Below are positions 25,990-34,022 of a DNA stretch of 64,000 nucleotides, piece by piece; position 1 is the first letter of the stretch; the number at the start of each line of letters is the position of its first letter. The notes beneath the pieces are model-generated. The model had not been told where the DNA came from. It did no database searches and saw only the letters and a program-made list of their open reading frames with translations. This DNA is from Chryseobacterium salipaludis (GTDB taxonomy: Bacteria > Bacteroidota > Bacteroidia > Flavobacteriales > Weeksellaceae). Both the position numbers and the translations under genes were made by a program. The stretch spans positions 32,307 to 96,306 of the forward strand of contig NZ_JALHKS010000007.1 of the NCBI RefSeq assembly GCF_022968825.1, read 5' to 3'.

Positions 25990-26769
25990 ATGAAGAACAT
26001 GAAAGACCTGCAAAATAATCCTGCCAGCCTGCCCGAAAGTTTCGGGACTTTATCCCAAACCCTGAATGGCCTGAAAGAAATGGGCTATCCGTTTGACTTT
26101 AATATTAAAGAAGAATGTGTGGTTTGCAACAGAACAAATATTACCCTGTCCCCCGAGGATTTCCGGATTGATAAAGTGTACCGTTTCGAAGGAGAATCCA
26201 ATCCGGATGATGAATCAGTTGTGTATGCGATCTCCTCACCGGAATATGGTGTAAAGGGTACGCTGGTGAACGGTTATGGAATCTCGGCAGATGAATCGAT
26301 TTCCAAAATGGTTGCACAACTGCAGACCCACGCAGCACATCATTCTTTTGAGAAAAAAACCGAGGAAGGTGTCAGAGCCAATGAAGCTACAACATTACGA
26401 CCGGAAGGTGACCGCATACTGGACGCGCCCCTGGTAAAAATGAGTATCGCCGATTTCATTTCCAAAATCCATGATGAAGAAACCTGGCAGACCAGCGACC
26501 GGAATTCGATGACTATTTTCAAATCAGAGACCATGCGGATTGTTCTGATTGGGCTGCACAAGGAGGCGGAACTGAAACCACACAAAGCCAACGGTGTCAT
26601 CAGCGTTCAGGTCGTCGAAGGCAAAATTGATTTTATGACTTCAGAAGATCACGTGGTCCTCGAAAAAGGAGAAATGCTGGCGCTACATGAAAACATCATG
26701 CACAGCGTAAAAGCCGTTTCCGACAGTTTCTTCCTGCTGACCCTGGCCATGAATAAAGCAGATAAATAG
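25990..26769 (+). CDS. Two-domain protein: small DUF domain plus cupin
   Basis: 259 residues. Residues about 15-110 match a small Bacteroidota domain often labelled 'phosphoribosylpyrophosphate synthetase' without good reason (LNGLKEMGYPFDFNIKEECVVC, then FRIDKVYRFEGESNPDDESVVYAISS). Residues about 145-259 form a cupin barrel (IVLIGLHKEAELKPHKANGVISVQVVEGKIDFMTSEDHVVLEKGEMLALHEN). Only some metal-ligand positions of a classic cupin are visible. The role is unknown; a stress or redox function would be a guess. Confidence 0.75.
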   Translation: MKNMKDLQNNPASLPESFGTLSQTLNGLKEMGYPFDFNIKEECVVCNRTNITLSPEDFRIDKVYRFEGESNPDDESVVYAISSPEYGVKGTLVNGYGISADESISKMVAQLQTHAAHHSFEKKTEEGVRANEATTLRPEGDRILDAPLVKMSIADFISKIHDEETWQTSDRNSMTIFKSETMRIVLIGLHKEAELKPHKANGVISVQVVEGKIDFMTSEDHVVLEKGEMLALHENIMHSVKAVSDSFFLLTLAMNKADK

Positions 26770-26802
26770 TCTGGGCTGCCGTAATACATTTCTATAAAAA
26801 AG

Positions 26803-26837
26803 AAAAATCGAGCGTAACCTGCTGCCTCGATTTTTTT
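26803..26837 (+). terminator. Intrinsic terminator after the cupin gene
   Basis: AAAAATCGAG (26803-26812) pairs with CTCGATTTTT (from 26826), followed by a T-run to 26837. It may work on both strands. Confidence 0.8.
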
Positions 26838-26924
26838 ATCTTTTTTCGCCTTCTGTCATTAATCTTTAGTCATCCGTTATAGGCGATCGTTATTGGTCTT
26901 CCATCTTTTCTTTTCAGCTTTCCA

Positions 26925-27027
26925 TTTTCCAACTCCCAACTCCTCAAACCTCAATCTCTGACTTCCGACTTCCGACCTCCGACTTCTAACTTCTAACCAT
27001 CTAATTTCTAATTTCTAACTTCTAACA
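26925..27027. repeat. 7-nt-periodic repeat array
   Basis: On the minus strand the stretch reads as about 14 degenerate heptamers of the AGAAGTT, AGAAATT, GGAAGTC and GGAGGTC kind, some with an extra base. It reaches the stop codon of the acetyltransferase gene. The same unit occurs at 19835-20062. Confidence 0.6.
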
Positions 27028-27540
27028 TCTACAATACACCACATCATAAATCTCCTCTTTCAGGCTTTCAATATCTTCCGGTTGCCAGTTGGCAAGCAGC
27101 CATAAGTCCAGCGGTTCTTTATTAGCATCATAGGGTGGCTGCACGTATAGCTTGTCGATCACGTGGAAGCCGTTGCGTTCATAGAACTGTAGTCGCCGCG
27201 CCGCGTCATCGCCACAATCTTCAGGTTCAATTTCCAGTACAATTTTGGAATAATCACGGAAGAGATCCGCCATAATCTGGGAGCCGTATTGACGGTTGCG
27301 GTATTCGGGAAATATTTCAAAATGTTCAATGAAAACAAAGTCCGTCAGCGTCCAGCAAATCATGTAACCCACATTCTGCAGCTCGTCCAGCAGCGAGCAT
27401 ACCTTCACCTTTGGATGCTGAAAGAGTGCACGGTACTGCTTTTCACAGCGCCTTTCATTTTCGGGAAAAGTGGAGCAGTACGATTCGTAGATATTCACGG
27501 CGCGAAAATCATCGCAGGCCGTCACATGTATATATTCCAT
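27022..27540 (-). CDS. GNAT-family N-acetyltransferase
   Basis: 172 residues with the GNAT acetyl-CoA motif in FEIFPEYRNRQYGSQIMADLF (about 74-94) and the later FYERNGFHVIDK motif (about 128-139). The GxGxxxL-type loop is shortened to RQYGSQI. The substrate is unknown. The C-terminus is unusual, with several acidic residues and VVYCRC at the very end. It is followed on its downstream side by the heptamer array, which touches its last codons. Confidence 0.8.
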   Translation of the reverse strand: MEYIHVTACDDFRAVNIYESYCSTFPENERRCEKQYRALFQHPKVKVCSLLDELQNVGYMICWTLTDFVFIEHFEIFPEYRNRQYGSQIMADLFRDYSKIVLEIEPEDCGDDAARRLQFYERNGFHVIDKLYVQPPYDANKEPLDLWLLANWQPEDIESLKEEIYDVVYCRC

Positions 27541-27574
27541 AATTTAAATTAAAAAAGCACGCAGCTGTCTTCAT

Positions 27575-27796
27575 TTATAAATCAAAAACACCGGGCCGGC
27601 GCGTGATAAACATATCCTTAATCCACAGCGTAAACGCCAGGCCAAGGTAAATCAAAAAGAAAATGCCCGCCGTTGCAAAAGTGGAGTAGATAAAGAACAC
27701 CCGGAGTTTGGAAACCGGAATGCCGAATTTGGCGCCCATTCGGGTGAGCACGCCAAACCACTGCTGTTCCATGGAGTGCCGGAAATTTCGCAACAT
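27575..27796 (-). CDS. PspC-like small membrane protein
   Basis: 73 residues with one or two hydrophobic segments (VFFIYSTFATAGIFFLIYLGLAFTLWI) and a preceding segment, WFGVLTRMGAKFGIPVSKLRV, that fits the PspC domain. PspC proteins sit in the inner membrane and are linked to envelope stress. It lies just upstream of the acetyltransferase, 34 bases away on the same strand, so they may be co-transcribed. Confidence 0.75.
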   Translation of the reverse strand: MLRNFRHSMEQQWFGVLTRMGAKFGIPVSKLRVFFIYSTFATAGIFFLIYLGLAFTLWIKDMFITRRPGVFDL

Positions 27797-27902
27797 AACT
27801 TTACTTTTTACTCAGTGTTTCAAAGATACATAATTCCCGCGTAGGCCCGAATGACCGCTGGAATAATTTGTGCATGTGAAAAACGTACCAACACAATATT
27901 TT

Positions 27903-28409
27903 ATGAATAAATTATGGCTTTTGCTCCCGATTTTCCTGATGAACTGTTCTAAAAATACCTCCTCGGAACGCACAGATATCGGGTCGGATACCGTGCAAAC
28001 AGTTCCAGGCGATACAGTTGATCAACAAGACGTAACACACAAGGCGCTTCCCTCGCAAGATACTGCCGCCAGCCACCGCACTGAAGACAGCACTTCCATC
28101 AGCAGAACCTTTTCTGCAGACCGCTTGCCGCTAACCATTGATGAAACCTTCAGTTACCACGGTCAGGAGCTGCTGCTAAAAATACAAGATTTTAAAAGAG
28201 GAAAAATCACCGGCACGATCGAACCCGCCGACAAAGAAATGAATATCCGCTTCAACCAGCTTCGGTATCCCGATGAAACATGGGACGGTCCCTTTGGCCG
28301 CGACATCAATTTGCCCGTTACCGGCAAAGGCGAACTTTGGCTGCGCATCGGCCGTAGCAATATGGCTTCCGGGAAAGATACGGGGAGCTTTCACGTACAC
28401 CTGAAATAA
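27903..28409 (+). CDS. Lipoprotein of unknown function
   Basis: 168 residues from MNKLWLLLPIFLMNCSKN, a clear lipobox with Cys15; the upstream in-frame start at 27870 would spoil it. A low-complexity Thr/Ser/Asp linker (to about residue 70) is followed by a compact domain (DETFSYHGQELLLKIQDFKRGKITGTIEP). The ending, with GELWLRIGRSNMASGKDTGSFHVHLK, suggests a beta fold. No family recognised. Confidence 0.7.
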   Translation: MNKLWLLLPIFLMNCSKNTSSERTDIGSDTVQTVPGDTVDQQDVTHKALPSQDTAASHRTEDSTSISRTFSADRLPLTIDETFSYHGQELLLKIQDFKRGKITGTIEPADKEMNIRFNQLRYPDETWDGPFGRDINLPVTGKGELWLRIGRSNMASGKDTGSFHVHLK

Positions 28410-28424
28410 AAGATACTTCAATTT

Positions 28425-28487
28425 CCAAATTCTCAAATTAACCCATTTCCAAATTAACTCATTCTCAAATTTCCAGATCTCTATTGG
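28425..28487. repeat. Low-complexity repeat CAAATT/CTCAAATTAAC
   Basis: The intergenic stretch repeats units like TTCCAAATTCTCAAATTAAC with small changes three times. It has a different unit from the AGAAGTT arrays but a similar intergenic position. Confidence 0.4.
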
Positions 28488-28527
28488 TATACTTTCTGAA
28501 AGCATATCTTTTTTAAATCCAAAAATT

Positions 28528-29037
28528 ATGAAAAATACCGTTTTATCTGCCATGCTCGCCGTGGGCGTACTCACAGGATGTTCCACGGTTTCCTCGATTC
28601 TGCAGAATACGTTTCCGTACAATGCCACCGTGCTGGTAACGTCGGGCTCGCCGGCCAACACTACCTTATCCGCCGTTTCGCCGGCTCAAAGTGTAAATCA
28701 GCTGACCGGCTCCGGCGCCAATGTGAAGGATATCCGCGTTTCCAATGCCACCCTTACCGTCAATTCCGATACCAGCGTCAGCCTCTTTCAGTCGGTGAAG
28801 GTGTACCTTTCCAATGGCAGCGGCAATGAAATTCTGGTCGCCTCCCGCGACAATATTCCTGATAATGTAGGCAGCTCGCTGTCTCTGGACGTGAACACTT
28901 CCGGTACGCTGGATAAAGTGATGAAATCAGGCTCCGTGCAGCAGCGCATGGTGTACGTGCTCAAAAAATCACCGACTTCTGATGTCACTGTGAAAACCTC
29001 GATTGGCTTCAACAGTGTTCCGGTAAATACAAATTAA
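28528..29037 (+). CDS. Small Ser/Thr/Asn-rich lipoprotein
   Basis: 169 residues with a lipobox (AVGVLTGC, Cys18). The mature part is rich in Ser, Val, Thr and Asn with alternating hydrophobic residues (VSNATLTVNSDTSVSLFQSVKVYLSNGSG), typical of a beta-sandwich exposed at the surface or in the periplasm. No known family. A dispersed palindromic repeat follows 8 bases after its stop. Confidence 0.7.
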   Translation: MKNTVLSAMLAVGVLTGCSTVSSILQNTFPYNATVLVTSGSPANTTLSAVSPAQSVNQLTGSGANVKDIRVSNATLTVNSDTSVSLFQSVKVYLSNGSGNEILVASRDNIPDNVGSSLSLDVNTSGTLDKVMKSGSVQQRMVYVLKKSPTSDVTVKTSIGFNSVPVNTN

Positions 29038-29044
29038 TATTTTT

Positions 29045-29159
29045 AGGAGCAGGACGATTTGTTCTTTTTTTTGGCGAACCGTCCGGCTTTCACTACTCGC
29101 TTGGCGCGCCGGCTGCAGCCGGCGCGCCAGAGCTCAGACAGGCCGTTCAATCCGGGCTA
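29045..29159 (+). repeat. Dispersed palindromic repeat, copy A
   Basis: About 115 bases running from AGGAGCAGGA to CAATCCGGGCTA. Its core is a perfect 28-nt palindrome (29102-29129, starting TGGCGCGCCGGCTG). An inverted, clearly homologous copy is at 58336-58448. Shared blocks include GCTTTCACTACTCGCTTG, CAGAGCTCA and ACAGGCCGTTCAATC. Confidence 0.85.
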
Positions 29160-29234
29160 TGAGGGACCTCTTGTTTCTCTGCCGGAAGAGCGGCTTTCCT
29201 GTAAACTTCAGTACCTTTGCACCAAACGCTCCGA

Positions 29235-29966
29235 ATGAATGTTTTCGACCTTATCATCCGTGACGGTACCCGGGTTTCCATCGAGGAAGTTTTTCTCACC
29301 CCCGACAGCCGCGCAAAAGTTGTTCAGCTTATTCGAGAATACCTCTTCAGCGCCGAAATTGCAGCGCACGGATTGCCGCTTAATAATAAAGTACTGCTGC
29401 AGGGTGCTTCCGGCTGCGGCAAAACAACCACTGCCAAAGCCATTGCCCATGCGCTCGGCAAGCCATTGTACATTCTGAATCTGAGTAATGTCGTTTCCGC
29501 GCGCATTGGCGAAACTTCTCAGCACCTGAAACAACTTTTTGATAAAGCCAGCCGCGACAAAGCGGTTCTTTTTCTGGACGAATTTGACCAGATCGGAAAA
29601 GAACGCGGCAACGATACGACCGATGTGGGCGAAATGCGCCGGCTTGTGAACACCGTCATTCAGCTGATGGATTATCTGCCGCAAGAAGCTCTTCTAATCG
29701 CTGCCACCAATCACGCTGAAATTCTGGATCCTGCTTTGGTGCGCCGGTTTCAGCTGCGGGTTCAGTTCGAGCTCCCGGATGATGCCATCCTCGACGAATA
29801 TTACAATTATATCACGTCGCCCTTTCATGAAGATCTGCGCAATATCAGCCGGCGTTACGGAATTTCCTTCGCCGAAGCGCGCGATGAAGCCTTTACCCAA
29901 ATGAAAGCCAACCTTCTCACCCGACTTGAAAATGAACAGTCAAATGGAACAGAGCATACGGCATAA
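29235..29966 (+). CDS. AAA+ ATPase of unknown role
   Basis: 243 residues from the ATG at 29235 (MNVFDLII); a TTG 18 bases upstream is in frame but less likely. Walker A is GASGCGKTT (about 63-71), Walker B AVLFLDEFDQIG (about 114-125), sensor 1 LLIAATNHAE and an arginine-finger region ALVRRFQLRV. This is the classic AAA (FtsH/26S-like) core without the protease or N-domain. The adjacent yggS-type gene overlaps its 3' end, so the two are co-translated. Substrate unknown. Confidence 0.85.
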   Translation: MNVFDLIIRDGTRVSIEEVFLTPDSRAKVVQLIREYLFSAEIAAHGLPLNNKVLLQGASGCGKTTTAKAIAHALGKPLYILNLSNVVSARIGETSQHLKQLFDKASRDKAVLFLDEFDQIGKERGNDTTDVGEMRRLVNTVIQLMDYLPQEALLIAATNHAEILDPALVRRFQLRVQFELPDDAILDEYYNYITSPFHEDLRNISRRYGISFAEARDEAFTQMKANLLTRLENEQSNGTEHTA

Positions 29967-30675
29967 TCTGGCGCTTATTCAGCAGCGAATCGACAGCGCC
30001 TGCACCTCGGCGGGCCGTTCCCCTGATGAAGTACAACTGCTGCTGGCTACCAAAACGATAGAGCCCTCGAGAATTGCGCTGGCAATTTCTGCAGGCTATC
30101 CTTTAATTGCGGAAAACAAAATACAGGAACTCAAAGACAAAGCACAAGATCTTGCTACGGTTCCGCACGTGAATCATTTTATCGGACATCTTCAATCCAA
30201 TAAGATAAAAGAACTGCTGCGCTATAACGTCAGTTGCCTTCAGTCGTTGGATCGCCTCAGTCTTGCGCAAAAATTGCAACAGCGGCTCACTTTTGAAAAC
30301 AAAACACTGGATGTGATGATTCAGGTGAATACCTCCGGCGAAAAAAGCAAGTTCGGTGTCGCTCCCACCGACGCACTGGATCTTATTCGCGAAGTTGCTC
30401 AATTGGACCGCTTGAAAATTACAGGTTTAATGACCATTGGTTTATTCAGTGCCGAAGCTGAAAAAGTCCGGCCGTGTTTTCGCCTTCTTCGCAACCTGCG
30501 CGACGAAGCGGCGGCGCTGGAATTATCCGACACAGACATCCGCGAACTTTCTATGGGAATGAGCGGCGATCTGGAAACCGCCATCGAAGAAGGAGCGACC
30601 ATCATTCGGGTCGGCACCGCTATCTTCGGCGCACGGCCGTATCCTGATTCTTATTACTGGAACGAAAGAGCTTAA
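29932..30675 (+). CDS. YggS/PLPBP-type pyridoxal phosphate homeostasis protein
   Basis: About 247 residues. The PLP-binding lysine is in LLLATKTIEPSRI (about residue 37), then AENKIQELKDK, HFIGHLQSNKIKEL, VNTSGEKSKFGV, MTIGLF, LSMGMSGDLETAIEEGATIIRVGTAIFG: all hallmarks of the single-domain alanine-racemase-like barrel of YggS. Role: buffering of free PLP. The likely start is ATG 29932 or 29944, both inside the end of the upstream ATPase gene. Confidence 0.9.
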   Translation: MNSQMEQSIRHNLALIQQRIDSACTSAGRSPDEVQLLLATKTIEPSRIALAISAGYPLIAENKIQELKDKAQDLATVPHVNHFIGHLQSNKIKELLRYNVSCLQSLDRLSLAQKLQQRLTFENKTLDVMIQVNTSGEKSKFGVAPTDALDLIREVAQLDRLKITGLMTIGLFSAEAEKVRPCFRLLRNLRDEAAALELSDTDIRELSMGMSGDLETAIEEGATIIRVGTAIFGARPYPDSYYWNERA

Positions 30676-30709
30676 CCACTTTTTTTATCACTCCGCAAAC
30701 ATTCTTTCG

Positions 30710-30717
30710 TAAATTTG
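30710..30717 (+). promoter_or_regulatory. -7 box for the ExoVII-like gene
   Basis: TAAATTTG matches TAnnTTTG in the gap between the YggS and ExoVII-like genes, 71 bases before the chosen ATG. No clear -33 box. Confidence 0.35.
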
Positions 30718-30787
30718 CAATCCTGACGGAAGGGTAAGCACTTGTACGGCAGTGCCTTTCCGTTTAAAATGCCTGCCGAAGTTTTCT

Positions 30788-32047
30788 ATGTCTGCTGAAC
30801 TCACTCTTGAAATTTATTCGCCTGCTTCTGTCTTAGGAATTTTTAATAATGCCCTGCGGCTACCGCCTACGGTAAACCTGATTCTCATCAAGGGTCGTTA
30901 TGTCTTTGGTGGCGGAAAAGCGTACGGCTCATACTATTATGACCTTCTCTATTCGGAAAGCGACAGTGGTTCCATTGGTATTAAAATCGCGGCGCTGCTA
31001 CGCAGTAAAATTAAGAATAATGAAATCTATACGCTGAAAGGTTTCATTGATAAAAACGTGAAAAACTCCAGCATTCAACTCGTCTTTGTGGTGGATGAAA
31101 TTATTAGCGAAGAAGAACGAAAAGTTTCGGAAGAGGACTTAAAACGCTTTGATCTGGTGCAGCGGAAACTTGCCCTCCCGTCGAAGAATCTCGAAACCCT
31201 GATCCGGCAGAAACTGTTAGCGGGAGCACCGGTGAAAATTGCCAACATTTACGGGCACAATGCCATCGTGCAAAGTGATTTTGCAGAAGGGCTGGATGTT
31301 TCGCGGGCATTTTTTACCATTGAGGAATTTACCTGCAATATTACATCTGCCACCTCTATTCTGGCTCAATTGAAAAAACTTTCTGCGCAGGATTTTGATG
31401 TGATTGCATTGGTGCGTGGAGGTGGTGACAAACAAAGTTTTGATGCTTTTAATGACCTTTTGCTCGCCGAAGAATTTATTGCGCTCCCACCATTAACGGT
31501 AACTGCGATCGGCCACACGGTGGACGAAACTTTGATCGATCAGCTGTCCGACCGCAAATTTAATCTGCCACACGATTATGGGAATGGCCTGCACCGGATC
31601 ATCGAGAAATTGAATGAAGAAAAATCCAATTCCCGTGCAGTGCTTATTGATGAAGTTAAAAAGGATGTTACTAAGCAGTTTGCAGAACAGGTAAAAACCC
31701 TGACGGAGCAGTTAGCACAGCGGAATAAGGAGTTTACCGTGTTGCAGGAAACTGCCGTAAAACAGTTGACGGAACACCAGGAGCACTACCAGCAGCAGTT
31801 AAAACAGAAAGCGGAGGAAATGAGCGCCTATCAGAAAGAGATTGCACTGCTTTATGACCGGAACCTGAAAGCCGCCCTTCAATCTGAAACGGCCGCACTC
31901 CAAGCGAAAGTTATGATGGCGAATCAGGAACTACAACGTTTGCAGGCTGAAATCGATAAGAAAAAAGTTCCGGTCTATCTTTATTTTATACTGTTGGCCA
32001 TCGGGTTGCTCCTGGGGTACGTACTTGCGATGCGGTTGCTTGCATAA
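30788..32047 (+). CDS. Exonuclease VII large-subunit-like protein with a C-terminal membrane helix
   Basis: 419 residues from MSAELTLEIYSP; a GTG at 30752 would add 12 residues. An OB-like domain (about 1-100) is followed by an XseA-like catalytic core: IYGHNAIVQSDF, VIALVRGGGDKQSFDAF (usual RGGGSxEDL), TAIGHTVDETLIDQLSD (usual GHExDxTxxDxVAD), then NLPHDYGNGLHRII. After that come about 130 residues of coiled coil and one hydrophobic helix at the very end (VYLYFILLAIGLLLGYVLAM). Ordinary XseA lacks such a helix. No xseB gene is nearby. It may be a membrane-tethered relative of ExoVII with a different job. Confidence 0.8.
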   Translation: MSAELTLEIYSPASVLGIFNNALRLPPTVNLILIKGRYVFGGGKAYGSYYYDLLYSESDSGSIGIKIAALLRSKIKNNEIYTLKGFIDKNVKNSSIQLVFVVDEIISEEERKVSEEDLKRFDLVQRKLALPSKNLETLIRQKLLAGAPVKIANIYGHNAIVQSDFAEGLDVSRAFFTIEEFTCNITSATSILAQLKKLSAQDFDVIALVRGGGDKQSFDAFNDLLLAEEFIALPPLTVTAIGHTVDETLIDQLSDRKFNLPHDYGNGLHRIIEKLNEEKSNSRAVLIDEVKKDVTKQFAEQVKTLTEQLAQRNKEFTVLQETAVKQLTEHQEHYQQQLKQKAEEMSAYQKEIALLYDRNLKAALQSETAALQAKVMMANQELQRLQAEIDKKKVPVYLYFILLAIGLLLGYVLAMRLLA

Positions 32048-32063
32048 AATATACAATTATAAT

Positions 32064-32092
32064 AAAAAAGCAGCCCGGTTAGAGACTGCTTG
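32064..32092 (-). terminator. Intrinsic terminator after pyk
   Basis: The minus strand reads AAGCAG-loop-CTGCTT followed by a T-rich run, 19 bases after the pyk stop codon. Confidence 0.7.
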
Positions 32093-32110
32093 TGTTTTAA
32101 TTCGTGCTTC

Positions 32111-33565
32111 TTAAATGGTCGTAAGCCGCAGGGTATTTGTTTTTCCTTCTTCATAAGCCGGCGTGGCATTCAGGTTAATCACAAAATCATTGGCTTCTAC
32201 AAAACCGTGGGTATGCGCTAAGGTGTTCACCTGAATAATCGTCTGATCAGTGGACTTGTGCATATCATAATAAAAGGCACGCACGCCCCAAAGAAGGTTC
32301 AGCATGGTAATTACACGCTTGTTGGAACTGAAGACCACTATATTGGAATTCGGGCGGTGTGCGGACACCTGGAAAGCGGTATAGCCGGAGTAGGTGAGGG
32401 TAATAATTGCCGCAACATTGGTGGTTTTCGCGATACGCACTGCGGCCAGACAAACCCGGTTTGTAATAAAACGCTCATCGATGCAATCAAATTCATGCTC
32501 GATAGGAGAGTTCTTGCTGCGGTAGAAGTGCGTTTGCTCAATGTTTTTTACAATCTTCGCCATGTTTTTCACTACGTCCACCGGATATTTCCCAACAGAA
32601 GTTTCCCCGGACAGCATGACTGCATCGGCACCATCCAGTACCGAGTTTGCCACGTCATTCACCTCTGCGCGGGTAGGCGTGAGGCTGTTGATCATGGTTT
32701 CCATCATCTGTGTCGCAATGATTACGGGTTTGGCGTGCTTACGTGCTGTTTCAACCAGGTTTTTCTGAATTGCCGGCACCTGTTCCATCGGAACTTCTAC
32801 ACCCAGGTCACCGCGGGCTACCATCAGCCCATCGCATTGCATTAGAATCTGCTCGATATTTTTAACACCTTCCGGCTTTTCGATTTTGGCGATGATAGGT
32901 GTTTTAATTTTGCCTTTCGGATGTTTGGCAATCAGTTCTTTCAGGTCAATAATATCCTGTGCATGCCGTACGAAGGAGAGCGCAATCCAGTCGATTTCCA
33001 GATCGAGCATAAAGTTGGCATCCTGGATATCTTTTTCCGTTAAAGCAGGAAGGGACACATTGGTATTTGGCAGGTTCACACCTTTCTTGGAACTCAGTGG
33101 TCCACCCTGGATTGTCCGCGCACGAACGGTGTCTTTCTCATTGGTTTCAATTACTTCGAGGACCAGCTTTCCGTCATCAATCAAGATTTGTTCGCCTACC
33201 TTCACGTCCTGCGGGAACTGCTGATAGGTCATATATACTTTGGTCGAGTCGCCTTCAATCTTTTCATTGGTGAAGGTTAAAATATCACCGGGATTTAAAT
33301 AAGAACCTTCTTTAACCACGCCGACGCGAAGTTTAGGCCCCTGCAGGTCGCCCAAAATCCCAACGGAATATCCCAGTTCTTCATTGATTTCGCGGATCAG
33401 GTCCACATTGCGCTGAACAATTTCGTAATCTGCATGTGAAAAATTGATGCGGAAGACATCCACACCGGCCTGCACCAGTTCAATCATAATTTCTTTAGTA
33501 GAAATAGCAGGGCCGAGGGTCGCAATAATTTTAGTCTTTTTTACGTATTTATTCATAGTATTCAA
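32111..33565 (-). CDS. pyk: Pyruvate kinase
   Basis: 484 residues. The N-terminal TKIIATLGPAISTKE, the active-site segment IIAKIEKPEGVKNI with the catalytic Lys, GDLGVEVP, and MMETMINSLTPTRAEVNDVANSVLDGADAVMLSGETSVGKYP are all standard. It makes pyruvate and ATP from phosphoenolpyruvate. The start overlaps the end of the IPExxxVDY gene by 17 bases. Gene order acpP-fabF-rnc-IPExxxVDY-pyk is typical of Flavobacteriia. A terminator follows. Confidence 0.97.
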   Translation of the reverse strand: MNTMNKYVKKTKIIATLGPAISTKEIMIELVQAGVDVFRINFSHADYEIVQRNVDLIREINEELGYSVGILGDLQGPKLRVGVVKEGSYLNPGDILTFTNEKIEGDSTKVYMTYQQFPQDVKVGEQILIDDGKLVLEVIETNEKDTVRARTIQGGPLSSKKGVNLPNTNVSLPALTEKDIQDANFMLDLEIDWIALSFVRHAQDIIDLKELIAKHPKGKIKTPIIAKIEKPEGVKNIEQILMQCDGLMVARGDLGVEVPMEQVPAIQKNLVETARKHAKPVIIATQMMETMINSLTPTRAEVNDVANSVLDGADAVMLSGETSVGKYPVDVVKNMAKIVKNIEQTHFYRSKNSPIEHEFDCIDERFITNRVCLAAVRIAKTTNVAAIITLTYSGYTAFQVSAHRPNSNIVVFSSNKRVITMLNLLWGVRAFYYDMHKSTDQTIIQVNTLAHTHGFVEANDFVINLNATPAYEEGKTNTLRLTTI

Positions 33566-34022
33566 TTAAGTGATAAAGTTCATCCTCTGCAGAGAGAGGA
33601 TATTCCTGGATTTGGAAGGCCAAATGATCGGGTAGCAAAATTACTGAAAAATCGTCAATTGGTTCCGATGTGGTAATAAGGAAGTCTACTTCTTCGAAGC
33701 GGGGCAGCAAGTGCTTTTTTTCTTCTTCGCCCGTAAATAACACAGGAGCATCCTGCAGTGTGATCTGCTGGCTGGCCCGGTTGGAAATCAACTGAACGCA
33801 GGTTTGGTTTTGTTGCAGAAAAGCCTGATAACGCGGATAATGAAAAGTGTAATACTGACCGGGTACGATCAGATCGGCGATCCGCCGGAACTGAAAAGGA
33901 TTCAGTTGATTAATGTGAAAAAAAAGTTCATGATCCGGCAATTCTTTAACCAGCCGCACCAGGCCGATGATAATTTCATCATCGCCGTCAATGTCAAGTA
34001 TGAACTTTTGATTTTTCAACAA
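33549..34022 (-). CDS. IPExxxVDY-family protein
   Basis: 157 residues. The family is named after a C-terminal motif, seen here in altered form (LLPRFEEVDFLI). It has no signal peptide and no known activity, and it is fixed between rnc and pyk in Flavobacteriia. It overlaps rnc by 29 bases and pyk by 17, so all are in one transcript. Function unknown. Confidence 0.8.
   Translation of the reverse strand: MLKNQKFILDIDGDDEIIIGLVRLVKELPDHELFFHINQLNPFQFRRIADLIVPGQYYTFHYPRYQAFLQQNQTCVQLISNRASQQITLQDAPVLFTGEEEKKHLLPRFEEVDFLITTSEPIDDFSVILLPDHLAFQIQEYPLSAEDELYHLIEYYE

Noticed and set aside
26925..27027. CRISPR array
   Set aside because: The units are 7 bases with no unique spacers and no cas genes anywhere in the window.
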